Shown: positions 8,783 to 17,708 of the stretch, piece after piece
Numbering within the stretch: position 1 is the stretch's first letter
Layout: every line of letters begins with the position of its first letter
Assembly (NCBI GenBank): GCA_028278625.1
Contig: JANQDY010000276.1
Span: forward strand, 1 to 53,490
DNA: 53,490 nt
Direction: 5' to 3'
Origin: Thermodesulfobacteriota bacterium
GTDB lineage: Bacteria; Desulfobacterota; DSM-4660; Desulfatiglandales; Desulfatiglandaceae
Position numbers and translations under genes: made by a program
The notes under the pieces: generated by a model
Database searches by the model: none
The model's input: the letters and a program-made list of their open reading frames with translations, nothing else
Told to the model about the DNA's origin: nothing

Positions 8783-9232
8783 TCATTCAAGGACTCTTTC
8801 AATATCCAGAATTCCGATCAGTTCATCTTCTGTTTTGATGATACCGTGAAAATACTCGCCTTGTACACCGTTCATGTTGGCGGGAGGCGCTTCTATTTCG
8901 TCGATGCCAGCGGATAAAACTTCACCGATCCGCTCCACCAGAAGACCGATGTGTTCGCCCCTTGAACGAATAATAATATTGCGGCCCCTTTTGTTCACGC
9001 GTGTTTCAGTGAGCCCCAGTTTATATCCCAGGTCAACGACCGTAACAATCCGACCGCGAAGATTGAGGATTCCCCGCACATATGCGGGGGCTCCAGGTAC
9101 CGGTGTCAGGACCAGCAGTTTATTGATTTCCTGGATTTTCAGCAGGTCGATGCCGTAGGCGGTACCCCTTAGGTAAAAGGTCGCCAGATCAACTTGTTCC
9201 GCATCGGTATTGTTCGTCTGTGACCCATTCAT
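8783..9232 (-). CDS. cheW: Chemotaxis coupling protein CheW
   Basis: This 149-aa protein is a single CheW domain. The segments VDLATFYLRGTAYGIDLLKIQEIN, VPGAPAYVRGILNLRGRIVTVVDL (shown here by their positions at about 14-37 and 46-69) and a C-terminal LIGILDIERVLE are typical. It couples the receptor to CheA. It lies 19 bases after the receptor gene and 15 before cheB on the same strand. The N-terminal 13 residues are polar and probably disordered. Confidence 0.94.
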   Translation of the reverse strand: MNGSQTNNTDAEQVDLATFYLRGTAYGIDLLKIQEINKLLVLTPVPGAPAYVRGILNLRGRIVTVVDLGYKLGLTETRVNKRGRNIIIRSRGEHIGLLVERIGEVLSAGIDEIEAPPANMNGVQGEYFHGIIKTEDELIGILDIERVLE

Positions 9233-9251
9233 GGTTTAAGAACCCCTTTTC

Positions 9252-11300
9252 TCATACCTTAAACCGACCGGCCATGGTTTTCAATTGTTCGGCCAACTGG
9301 TTGAGGTCATCGGCACTCAGGTTGACCTGGGAACTGCTGCTGGACATTTCCCTGGCCGCTTCATTGACAGCGGCGATATCACGGGCAATTTCCGATGCCA
9401 CGGTTGAGCCTTGGGCCACATTCTCCGTTACTTCCTGAAGGCCCAGAGCGGCCTGAGCCACATTGCCGGCGATGTCCCGGGTCGTAACGGACTGTTCTTC
9501 CAATGCCGTGGCAATAATGGATACAATTTCATTCACCTCGTTGATAACCCTGGATATCTGATCGATCTGTTTCACGGTACCGTCGGTGGAACTCTGAATG
9601 CCCTCGATTTTTTGCTTGATTTCATCTGTGGCGCCGGCCGCCTGCTTGGCCAGTTCTTTGATTTCATTGGCCACAACCGCAAACCCTTTTCCCGCATCGC
9701 CGGCCCGTGCCGCTTCAATGGTGGCATTCAATGCCAACAGGTTGGTCTGTTCCGAAATTTCTGTTATGGATTCGGTTACTTTGCCGATTTCCCGTGCCGC
9801 TTTTCCCAATTGATCAACGGTGTTGGATGCGCTTTCGGCTTCCGATACGGCCTTTTCCGTGATGTCGAGGGCCTTTTCGGTGTTTTGGGCGATTTCACTG
9901 ATGGTAGCCGTCATTTGCTCTGATGCGGTGGCCACCATGTTGACGTTGGTGGAGGCCTGCTCCGTGGCCGCTGAAACAGACGCCATATTGGAACTCATTT
10001 CTTCGGCGGCCGTAGAAACCGTTTCCGATTTTTCCGAGGTCTGCCGGGCGCCGGAAGCCATTTGGTTGCTGATGGTGCTCAATTCCATTGAGGAACTGGA
10101 CAATGTGTCAACACCTTCGGTGATATCCCGAATCATTCGGCCCAAACCAGAAACCATATTGTTCAGTGCCTGGGCAAGCGTGCCGATTTCATCCTTCTGG
10201 TCAATGTAAAGGGTTTCCCTGAAATCTCCTTCTGCCATTCGTTTTGCAAAAGCGGTTCCCTTCTGAACGGGGCGTGTAATGGAAACACTCAAAAAAATAC
10301 CAAAGGCCAAGGCGAACACAAATCCCGCGACGGTACCCAATATGGCGGTCATTTTCGCATCGGTGGAATCGGATAGGGCGATCTTTTCCTCTTCGGCCAC
10401 CACCGCTTCATTGACGGCAATGATTTCCTCTATAAGCCCGTCCGCCAATTTATGTTTGGCCAGTGAATCCACCATGACGTGTTGGGTCATGCGGTTAAAG
10501 ATCTCCTCAGCCCTGACCGCCTCATTGACCATTTCCTGAAAATGAACAAAGACTTTCTGGGCGGCAGGTTCCATCTCCTCCCGAAAAGCGGTCTGGGCAC
10601 CGTCTTGATCACCCCGCTGAACCAGGTCCTTGATCTTGCTGACGGCACTGTGAAATTCTCCATGATGGTCGGCAATCTCTTTCAATTTGCCATCTATGAC
10701 CGTATTATTGGTTTCAGAGTTGGCCAGCCATCTCCCGAAGGGGCAGCGGGTTGCATCTTCTTCAGCCGCGAAGGTTTTCTCCGTGAGAATCATCAGAAGC
10801 GCCTTTTCCATGAGCTTGTAATGCCCCACAATGAAAGCTTGTATTTTTGCTTCCAAGGCCATGGGGTTCAAAATGCCGGTATTGTCCACCTTCGAACAAA
10901 GCTTGAGAAAGATATCATTCCCTTCTTTTACCTCGCCCCATGCGTTTACGAATTCCTTCCACAGTCTGGCCTCTTCCTCTGTTTGGGGCAATGGTTCATA
11001 GATGTTCCAGGCGGCCTTAAATCGCTTCTGAGCCGTTTCAAATGCCTTGTACTGCTGTTTGCGGTCTTCCATTTTGAGATTGGGGTTTAACAGGGTCCGC
11101 TGAATCTTGGTCATTTCCTCCATTTGCCAGCTCATAAGCAGCAGGTATTTGATGCTGGGGAGCCGTACTTTACTGATTTCCACCAGATTGTTGTCTATGC
11201 TGTTGACACTTCTCCATCCCACAAACCCGATGATGAGGGTAATCAGGGCCACAATGAAAAAGCCGCCGATCAGTTTTGCCATCAGTTTCATATTCTTCAT
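9252..11300 (-). CDS. Methyl-accepting chemotaxis protein with an extracytoplasmic CZB-like zinc module
   Basis: This 682-aa chemoreceptor has a first membrane helix at about 10-30, a large sensory region, a second helix at about 322-345, HAMP and a cytoplasmic signalling domain with the hairpin tip [21 protein letters not shown]. In the sensory region, after a four-helix stretch, there is a CZB-like pattern: a His in [11 protein letters not shown], Cys in [13 protein letters not shown], and two His in [14 protein letters not shown] domains bind zinc and are mostly cytoplasmic at receptor C-termini; here the pattern lies between the two membrane helices, so it would face the periplasm. There is no C-terminal CheR-docking pentapeptide. 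Two in-frame ATGs, at 11300 and three codons later, could both serve as the start. Confidence 0.92.
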   Translation of the reverse strand: MKNMKLMAKLIGGFFIVALITLIIGFVGWRSVNSIDNNLVEISKVRLPSIKYLLLMSWQMEEMTKIQRTLLNPNLKMEDRKQQYKAFETAQKRFKAAWNIYEPLPQTEEEARLWKEFVNAWGEVKEGNDIFLKLCSKVDNTGILNPMALEAKIQAFIVGHYKLMEKALLMILTEKTFAAEEDATRCPFGRWLANSETNNTVIDGKLKEIADHHGEFHSAVSKIKDLVQRGDQDGAQTAFREEMEPAAQKVFVHFQEMVNEAVRAEEIFNRMTQHVMVDSLAKHKLADGLIEEIIAVNEAVVAEEEKIALSDSTDAKMTAILGTVAGFVFALAFGIFLSVSITRPVQKGTAFAKRMAEGDFRETLYIDQKDEIGTLAQALNNMVSGLGRMIRDITEGVDTLSSSSMELSTISNQMASGARQTSEKSETVSTAAEEMSSNMASVSAATEQASTNVNMVATASEQMTATISEIAQNTEKALDITEKAVSEAESASNTVDQLGKAAREIGKVTESITEISEQTNLLALNATIEAARAGDAGKGFAVVANEIKELAKQAAGATDEIKQKIEGIQSSTDGTVKQIDQISRVINEVNEIVSIIATALEEQSVTTRDIAGNVAQAALGLQEVTENVAQGSTVASEIARDIAAVNEAAREMSSSSSQVNLSADDLNQLAEQLKTMAGRFKV

Positions 11301-11375
11301 TCCTTAATAACCTCCCTGCTGGGCAAACGGTATCGGTTTACGGTCCTGCAACTCCCCCGACGTTTAACGGTTGCC

Positions 11376-14300
11376 TTATGCCATTGGATTTCCCTTCATG
11401 AAACGGTTGATGCTTTCCATCAGCTTTTCTTTGTCCAGCTTGATCTGATAGTCTTCAATACTCACCTCTTGGCTTTTTTTAAGATCATCATCCTCCGCCA
11501 GGGTGGTGAGTGCGATGATCGGCAGGTGTTGGTAGCGCTCGTCCGATTTGATCCTTTCAGCCAGGCCAAATCCATCAAGATTGGGCATTTCAAGGTCCGT
11601 TACCACCAAGGAGATATCAGCCCCGTGCTCTTCCAGGAGGTGCCATGCGGAAAGTCCGTCTTCTGCTTCAATAACTGAATACCCCTCATCTTCCATGAAG
11701 CCTTTGACCTGGTTTCTGAAGAAATCGGAGTCCTCGGCAAAGAGGATTTTGCAGGTGGCCATCCCTGTTTTCTCGGTTTCACTGCTCTTATCAAACCAGT
11801 CGGGGTTGAGGGTGGAAATAATGTCAAAAACGTCCACCAGCAGCGTTGTATGCCCGTTAATGACCGTCGAGCCCATGATGCCTGGCTGTTTCAGTGCCTT
11901 TTGATCCAACTTTCCGGAGACTGAAACGGCGTCCACCGGGCCTTTGGCCAGCAAGCCGATCTCCCTGCCCGCCAGCATGAAAACCAGAACCAGCAACGGG
12001 CCTTTCTCATCCATGGGATTGACGCTGGCCACCTGATCGATGGTAAAAAGCAGCAGATTACCCCCACGGTACTGCATGACTTTTTTTCCTGACACCATTT
12101 CCACATCGGTGTCACGGATTCTTTCGATGCGAAGCACTTGGTTTAATGGAACCGCAAATCTCTCTTCTTCGGCATTTCTGAATATGAGCAGGGACTGCTT
12201 GTCTTTGCCGTTTTTCAAGGCTTCGATCTGTGCCTGGGCAAGCTCTTTCGCCCGGGTGCTCTTGTGGACGGGTGACAGCTCAGCCAATTGGGCCAGTTCA
12301 ACAATGTCCAGGATCAGTGCCACCCTGCCGTCCCCCATGATGGTGGCCCCGACGTACCCTTTCGTTTGTTTGAGATGGCGTCCGAGGGGGTGCACCACGA
12401 TCTCTTCAGAATCAAAAAGGGCGTCAACCACCAGACCGTATTTCATGTCGCCGGATGATACCACGACAATATTGAGGCCGCTATCCGCCCTGTAACGCCG
12501 GTCTTCACCGGTTCGCATTCGGCGAATTGATTCGCTCAGATCATCACCACGGGTCCCGTTTTCTCCATGGTCTCCGTTCTGCTGGTCCATGGACCCGAAG
12601 AGGCTGCTCTTTCTGGATCGTCGATCCGCAATCCGCATGCGGCGGTCGCCTATGGCCACTTCGGTGTCGGGATCCGTGAAAGTACGCGGAATTCCAAGAG
12701 TGTCAGACAACCGGACCAACGGTAACAGGCGTGATCGCAACCGCACCACCTCCGCCTCGCCCACAATCTCCAAACGCTCCTGGACCTGTCTGGCAGGAAC
12801 CCGAATAAGTTCCACCAGATTCACCTGGGGAATGGCGTATCTTTCCCCTTCCGTAAGAATGATCTGGCTGGGAATGATGGCCAGGGTTAAAGGGACCTTG
12901 ATCCTGACGGTCGTGCTTTCTCCCGGTTCGGTGGCAATGTCGACCTGTCCACCCAGGCGGTCCAGGTTGGTTTTGACCACATCCATGCCCACGCCACGGC
13001 CGGAAAGATCCGTCACTTCCTTGGCCAGTGAAAATCCCGGCAGAAAAACCAACTGGATCTGCTCGTCAAAAGAGAGCTTCGCTGCCTGTTTCCGGGTGAT
13101 GAAACCCATTTCCACGGCCTCTTCCGTCAGTTTTCTGCCGTCCAAACCCCGACCGTCGTCCCTGATTTCGATGTTGACCTGGCCAGCCTCGTGAAACGCC
13201 TTCAGGTGGATTTGGCCGATGGGATGCTTTCCCGCCCTTTCCCGATGATCAGGCGTCTCAATGCCGTGGTCGATAGCGTTACGCACCAGGTGGGTCAACG
13301 GATCACCAATTGCCTCAATGAGGGTTTTGTCAAGCTCCACATTCTTGCCTTCAATACTGAGGGCCACTTCCTTGCCAACCTTCCTTGAAAGATCCCTGGC
13401 CAGCCTTGGAAATCGGTTGAACACATTTCCAATGGGCTGCATGCGTGTTCGCATCACGGCTTCCTGCAATTCGGATGTGATACGGTCGATCCGTTTTCCC
13501 ACAGCCTCCGAACCATCCAGGTCTCTCTTTGAAAGGGACTGAAGCAGTTGATTCCGGCCCAAAACCAGTTCTCCCGCCAGTGTCATGAGGGAGTCCAGTA
13601 ATCCCACATGTACGCGGAGGGTGGTTTCAGGTGAAAAGTCGCTTCTGTCGGTAAATTCCGTATCGTGACCGGGTTCGGGTCTATTGAGCCCTTCAACTGG
13701 TTGGGCGGACTGGGGCGTCGAGATGCTCACCGCGGGACCATCTGACGATGGCTGCTTAAGATGCGTCTCCATGTTGGTTTCTGAAGGGTTACTTTTCTGA
13801 ATGGTTATGTCGGTTTGATGGGGAGTATCCGGTGTCAATACCCGACCATCTTCGACGATTTCATGGACATAGCAACGGTCCACTTCTAACAGGCTTGCCG
13901 TTTCTCCCGGATCCAAAACGCAGGCAAACAGCACCTTCAATGTGGGAAGGGGTCCGTTTCGATCGAGTCGATGGTCCAACAGGGTACCGAAGGATTGTGA
14001 TTCTTTTAGGAAACGCTCAACTGCTCCGGGTTCCTTCCATCTGTCGTCGTCCATGGGAATTTCAAGGAGATAGACCGATTTTCCCTCTTCTTTCATCTCT
14101 TTGATTTGTTCCGGGTCGGGGGCCAATTCAGGCAATTGCGGGACCCCGTCCGGAAAAGAAATGGAAGTCTCCTTAAGAGAAGGCGTTTGAACGGTTTCCC
14201 GGGTTGGCGGTCCCGATTGGTCCATGATAGCGGAAAGGGCTTCAATATGACCTCTGATATCCATCTGGTCACTCTTCTCAACATTCATCAAAAGGTCTTT

Positions 14301-14600
14301 AAGCGTGTCGGAAGCCAGGAGAAGAAAGTTGATATTCTCGGGATTGGGGATCAGTTTTCCATTGCGAATAAGGCCGAGAACGTTTTCCATGTGGTGGGAA
14401 AGCGTCTTGATGTTGTTGAGACCGATAAAACCGGCACCCCCTTTGATGGAGTGGGCCGCGCGAAACACCTTGTTGACCTTTTCATTGTCCAGGCTGCTAC
14501 CGGCCTTTTCGATCTCCAGAAGATCGGTTTCAATGTTGGCAAGGTGTTCCAGGGACTCTTCAATAAAGGCTTTCAGGGTTTCATCATCACCTGCGCTCAT
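11376..14600 (-). CDS. cheA: Chemotaxis histidine kinase CheA with two CheW domains and a C-terminal receiver
   Basis: This 1074-aa kinase runs Hpt (phospho-acceptor His in RAAHSIKGGAGF, about residue 50), a weakly conserved P2-like region (180-255), dimerisation helices (LLDSLMTLAGELVLGRN), HATPase (THLVRNAIDHGIE), a first CheW domain interrupted by a 90-residue charged insert around 650-720, a second CheW domain and a receiver (Asp in VVTDLEMPNLDGF). I start at the ATG ending at 14600, 8 bases after GGAG; the open frame reaches a TTG five codons earlier. It is the first gene of the operon. Such CheA-CheY hybrids can run a pathway without a free CheY, and none is encoded here. Confidence 0.94.
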   Translation of the reverse strand: MSAGDDETLKAFIEESLEHLANIETDLLEIEKAGSSLDNEKVNKVFRAAHSIKGGAGFIGLNNIKTLSHHMENVLGLIRNGKLIPNPENINFLLLASDTLKDLLMNVEKSDQMDIRGHIEALSAIMDQSGPPTRETVQTPSLKETSISFPDGVPQLPELAPDPEQIKEMKEEGKSVYLLEIPMDDDRWKEPGAVERFLKESQSFGTLLDHRLDRNGPLPTLKVLFACVLDPGETASLLEVDRCYVHEIVEDGRVLTPDTPHQTDITIQKSNPSETNMETHLKQPSSDGPAVSISTPQSAQPVEGLNRPEPGHDTEFTDRSDFSPETTLRVHVGLLDSLMTLAGELVLGRNQLLQSLSKRDLDGSEAVGKRIDRITSELQEAVMRTRMQPIGNVFNRFPRLARDLSRKVGKEVALSIEGKNVELDKTLIEAIGDPLTHLVRNAIDHGIETPDHRERAGKHPIGQIHLKAFHEAGQVNIEIRDDGRGLDGRKLTEEAVEMGFITRKQAAKLSFDEQIQLVFLPGFSLAKEVTDLSGRGVGMDVVKTNLDRLGGQVDIATEPGESTTVRIKVPLTLAIIPSQIILTEGERYAIPQVNLVELIRVPARQVQERLEIVGEAEVVRLRSRLLPLVRLSDTLGIPRTFTDPDTEVAIGDRRMRIADRRSRKSSLFGSMDQQNGDHGENGTRGDDLSESIRRMRTGEDRRYRADSGLNIVVVSSGDMKYGLVVDALFDSEEIVVHPLGRHLKQTKGYVGATIMGDGRVALILDIVELAQLAELSPVHKSTRAKELAQAQIEALKNGKDKQSLLIFRNAEEERFAVPLNQVLRIERIRDTDVEMVSGKKVMQYRGGNLLLFTIDQVASVNPMDEKGPLLVLVFMLAGREIGLLAKGPVDAVSVSGKLDQKALKQPGIMGSTVINGHTTLLVDVFDIISTLNPDWFDKSSETEKTGMATCKILFAEDSDFFRNQVKGFMEDEGYSVIEAEDGLSAWHLLEEHGADISLVVTDLEMPNLDGFGLAERIKSDERYQHLPIIALTTLAEDDDLKKSQEVSIEDYQIKLDKEKLMESINRFMKGNPMA

Positions 14601-14732
14601 CGGTGCACTCCACAAAAGAGACCATGCAGGAAGTTTTAGGTCTTTTTATCATAAATTCGTTTACCAGCAATTGCTTTCAATTTCAATCATAAACGCCGGC
14701 TTTTGTCCAGAATAGTCATAATTTTAAAGGTC

Positions 14733-14761
14733 TTGACATATGTGGCCGGTTTGGCTAAAGA
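14733..14761 (+). promoter_or_regulatory. Possible sigma-70 type promoter of the ACT-domain gene
   Basis: TTGACA at 14733-14738 is followed after 17 bases by TAAAGA at 14756-14761. The -35 is perfect and the -10 is poor (three of six bases). It lies about 75 bases before the start of the plus-strand ACT-domain gene and in the divergent gap with cheA. Tentative. Confidence 0.3.
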
Positions 14762-14835
14762 TCAAAAACAAGCAGGAATCTTATCTCAAACTGCTGAGAG
14801 GATCCCGAGAAATGCGTTTATTTTAGGAGTGGCCT

Positions 14836-15378
14836 GTGAAAGAATATACCATACTCTTTCTGACGGGGGAAGATCGTCCGGGGATCGTGGATGATGTATC
14901 GACTTTTCTATTTGCAAAAGGGGCAAATATTGAAGACAGCCGAATGGCGGTTCTGGGCGGGTGTTTTTCAATCATGATGCTTTTTTCCTGTTCCGAGGAA
15001 GAACTGAATGAAATCAGTGCCGGCCTTTCGGAACTAAAGTCCCTCGGTCTCGAAGCCTCCCTGCACGGGGCCAAAGCGCCCGAATTGGCCTATGATCCTG
15101 ACGCGTCTATTCTGAAACTGTCGGTCACTTGTATGGACCATCCCGGCATTGTCAAGGAAGTGGTTCGGATCCTGCGCCGTTATGAGGTCAACATTCGTTC
15201 CATGAATACCGGCACAGGAAGCGCGCCGCTGTCCGGCGCACCCATGTTCAGTATGATGCTCGAAGGGGTGGCGCCGGGAGAAGAAGAGATTCTGCTGGTC
15301 AAAGAAAGGCTTACGGCCCTGGCCTCTGAAATGAATATGGACTTGAGCTTTCCATCCAAAGACGGCGACAAGGACTGA
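14836..15378 (+). CDS. Double ACT-domain protein, GcvR-like regulator
   Basis: This 180-aa protein has two ACT domains, at about 3-75 (TILFLTGEDRPGIVDDVSTFL) and 92-170 (LSVTCMDHPGIVKEVVRILR), the layout of GcvR, the glycine-cleavage repressor accessory protein, and of related amino-acid sensors. The paired DRPGIV and DHPGIV motifs are the ligand-binding loops. The start is a GTG at 14836, supported by TAGGAG seven bases upstream. No glycine-cleavage genes are nearby, so the regulated target is not known. It converges with the histidine kinase at 15388, leaving 9 bases. Confidence 0.8.
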   Translation: MKEYTILFLTGEDRPGIVDDVSTFLFAKGANIEDSRMAVLGGCFSIMMLFSCSEEELNEISAGLSELKSLGLEASLHGAKAPELAYDPDASILKLSVTCMDHPGIVKEVVRILRRYEVNIRSMNTGTGSAPLSGAPMFSMMLEGVAPGEEEILLVKERLTALASEMNMDLSFPSKDGDKD

Positions 15379-15387
15379 CCAACGACA

Positions 15388-17193
15388 TCAGAGCTTTTTT
15401 GAAACGGAGAGGTAGAATGTAACGCCCTTCGGAGATCCCGGTTTGGCCCAGGCGTCTCCGCCATGACGCGCCATGATCTCTTTTACGATGGCAAGGCCCA
15501 GGCCCGTCCCTTGAATGCCGCGGGCGCTCTTTTTCCGTTTGAAGGCCTCGAAGATCCCTTCCATGTCTTCTTCTTTAAGTCCCTTCCCGTCATCGGCCAC
15601 CGAAAAGATGTGATGGGTTTCGCTCTCCTCATGGGAAAAGGAAATGCGGCTCATGGCATCTCCGCCATATTTCAGCGCATTATCCACCAGATTTCGAATC
15701 ACCCGGATCATGGAGAGGCGATCGGCTTTGATGGCGGGCAGGTGTTCCGGTTGAGACCATGTAATGTTCAAGGCTTTCAAGCGTTCCGACACCTCGTCCC
15801 TGATAACTTCCATAACCCCCTCCATGGGTACCGTTTCAATTGAAAGGGGGGATTCCCTGGTGGCGATAAATGCGTTGATGTGGGTGACCAGTTCTTCGAT
15901 CAGCGCGGAAGTCTTGATGATTTGAGCGCAGGTTCGATTACTTTTTTCGTCCAATTGGTTTTCCGATTGCTTCTGAAGCAGTAGGGCCAGACCGTGAATC
16001 CCGATGGCCGGGCTTTTGAGATCATGAGAAATGGAATAGGAGAAAAGTTTGATTTTGTCGGCGCTTTCCTGGACTTTCTGCTCGGCTGTCTTTCGTTTTG
16101 CCGCCATTTCGTTAAATGCAGAGGCCACATCTTTTAGTTCGTCATCCGCATTTGTCTCGATCCGATGGTCCAAGTCTCCCCGGCCGAAGGCGTTTGACCC
16201 TTCTTTCAGTTGTTGTACGGAGTAAATGATACCGCGGGTGGTAATCCAGGTGGCCAGACCCATTGCCGCCAGCACGAAAAGGGTCATCCCCAGGGTAACG
16301 TAAAGGGCGGATTTGCCATGGTGGATGGCCATTTCGGCCATTTTTTCCGTTTCCTGATGAATGAGGGGTTGAATATTCTGGTCTAATACTTGCCTGACCT
16401 CTAAAAGGTCCGTTTCGAATTCCTCAATGGCAGTCCGCAACTGATCGGCAATGTGGATCACATCTTTTCCCGCAGCGCTTAGGTCTTCAAATTTTTTTTC
16501 GAGGTCTTTTAGAGATGCCCTGGCCGCCGGAGAAAGGCCGGAGTTGGCATAGATGCTTTTCCATCTCAGAAAAGCATTTTCCGCGTCCTTGATTTCGGCT
16601 TTGAGTTCCGGCTTTTGCTGGATCAAATAGCTCTCGATGGCGGAAAACATTCGGTGAAAAGACGTCTTCATGAGCAGGTCGGCGCCTCTCTTGACCGAGA
16701 AGGCCGGTCCCTCTTGGGCAGATCCGGAGGAAAGGCTTTGGTCAATGATAATGTTCATTCGATCAGCCAAGAGAGCAAACACTTTCTGCTTTTGCCCTCT
16801 GGCCTCGGTCAAATGGATGATCTTCTGGGACATGGCCTTATGCTCTTTGAAAAATCTGGCAGCTTCCTGGCCGAAAGCCCTCTCCGGTGCTGTTGTGGCA
16901 AGTCTGTTGAACCGCCCGAGAAATGCCTCGAAATTGCTTTGAAAACGGCGGAGGTTCACAATATGATCCCTGTCGCCGTCACGAACAAAGGCCAGAATGG
17001 AAAGGGCTGTTTCACCGATGTTTATTTCCATTTCAAACAGGGCGTTTTCCAAGGGGCCATGAACGGAAACAAACTGCGTGAGGGTACGGTTCAGCTTTTC
17101 AATTTGAAAATAGGAAATGGACCCGGAGACACCCAGAATGAGAATGAGAATGGCAAAGGCCAGCCAGAGTTTTTTTGCAATGGTAATCCGCAT
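15388..17193 (-). CDS. Membrane sensor histidine kinase with HAMP domain
   Basis: This 601-aa kinase has a first membrane helix at about 9-29, a periplasmic helical sensory domain to about residue 300, a second helix (LYVTLGMTLFVLAAMGLATWI), HAMP, a HisKA region with the phospho-acceptor His in YSISHDLKSPAIGIHG and an HATPase domain (VRNLVDNALKYGGD, GTGLGLAIVKEIM). No response regulator gene adjoins it, so it is an orphan kinase here. A small membrane protein gene lies 36 bases upstream on the same strand and may be co-transcribed. The sensory domain resembles the helical-bundle modules of chemoreceptors rather than a PAS or Cache fold; the ligand is unknown. Confidence 0.9.
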   Translation of the reverse strand: MRITIAKKLWLAFAILILILGVSGSISYFQIEKLNRTLTQFVSVHGPLENALFEMEINIGETALSILAFVRDGDRDHIVNLRRFQSNFEAFLGRFNRLATTAPERAFGQEAARFFKEHKAMSQKIIHLTEARGQKQKVFALLADRMNIIIDQSLSSGSAQEGPAFSVKRGADLLMKTSFHRMFSAIESYLIQQKPELKAEIKDAENAFLRWKSIYANSGLSPAARASLKDLEKKFEDLSAAGKDVIHIADQLRTAIEEFETDLLEVRQVLDQNIQPLIHQETEKMAEMAIHHGKSALYVTLGMTLFVLAAMGLATWITTRGIIYSVQQLKEGSNAFGRGDLDHRIETNADDELKDVASAFNEMAAKRKTAEQKVQESADKIKLFSYSISHDLKSPAIGIHGLALLLQKQSENQLDEKSNRTCAQIIKTSALIEELVTHINAFIATRESPLSIETVPMEGVMEVIRDEVSERLKALNITWSQPEHLPAIKADRLSMIRVIRNLVDNALKYGGDAMSRISFSHEESETHHIFSVADDGKGLKEEDMEGIFEAFKRKKSARGIQGTGLGLAIVKEIMARHGGDAWAKPGSPKGVTFYLSVSKKL

Positions 17194-17229
17194 GAATGTC
17201 CCCTGTTTGCGGCTGCGGGGTTTATACGC

Positions 17230-17511
17230 TCATTTCCTAAAACCGGAAACCACCCAATAGATACCCCAGAAAAGCATGACCGGTCCGATTCCCACATAAA
17301 GAAACATGGACCATTGGTCGTTCCAGGGTTTCAGAAAAAAAGCCGCTCCGGCCGGCCAAAGGATTGAGACCATTATGGCCAGCCGCAACCATCCGCTGAT
17401 GCGCATAACGGCGGTGGATGCGCTGCCTTCCTTTTGGGTCTGTTTGCCCACCAATCTGGGGAGTACGAAAATTGCCAGGACAATCGCTATAATGACGAGA
17501 ATTTCAGACAT
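17230..17511 (-). CDS. Small membrane protein of unknown function
   Basis: I do not recognise this 93-aa protein. Hydrophobicity suggests three membrane segments: residues 2-18 (SEILVIIAIVLAIFVLP), about 40-60 and about 68-88 (MFLYVGIGPVMLFWGIYWVV), with a short basic C-terminus. It lies directly upstream of the sensor kinase gene on the same strand and diverges from the phosphate transporter, so it could be an accessory of either. No ribosome binding site stands out. Confidence 0.6.
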   Translation of the reverse strand: MSEILVIIAIVLAIFVLPRLVGKQTQKEGSASTAVMRISGWLRLAIMVSILWPAGAAFFLKPWNDQWSMFLYVGIGPVMLFWGIYWVVSGFRK

Positions 17512-17708
17512 GATCGGTTACCGGAAACAGCACTTTCATGGTGGTCCCTTCCTCAGATTTCAATTTTTTCGAGAGATTTTCCTAACAGAATCCTTACAAA
17601 AAGTGCTATGAGAAATATCAATTTCGTAGTAGTTTTCGTTTGAGATGTCAACCGGAATACCGACCGGGTTTCGGAGACAAACTTCTATTCTGTGATGGGA
17701 ATATAAAC

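Noticed and set aside
14780..14825. CTGAGAGGATCCCGAGAAATGCG resembling part of a TPP riboswitch upstream of the ACT-domain gene
   Set aside because: The conserved second half (ACCTGATC, GGATAATGCC) and the leading GGGGTGC are not there.
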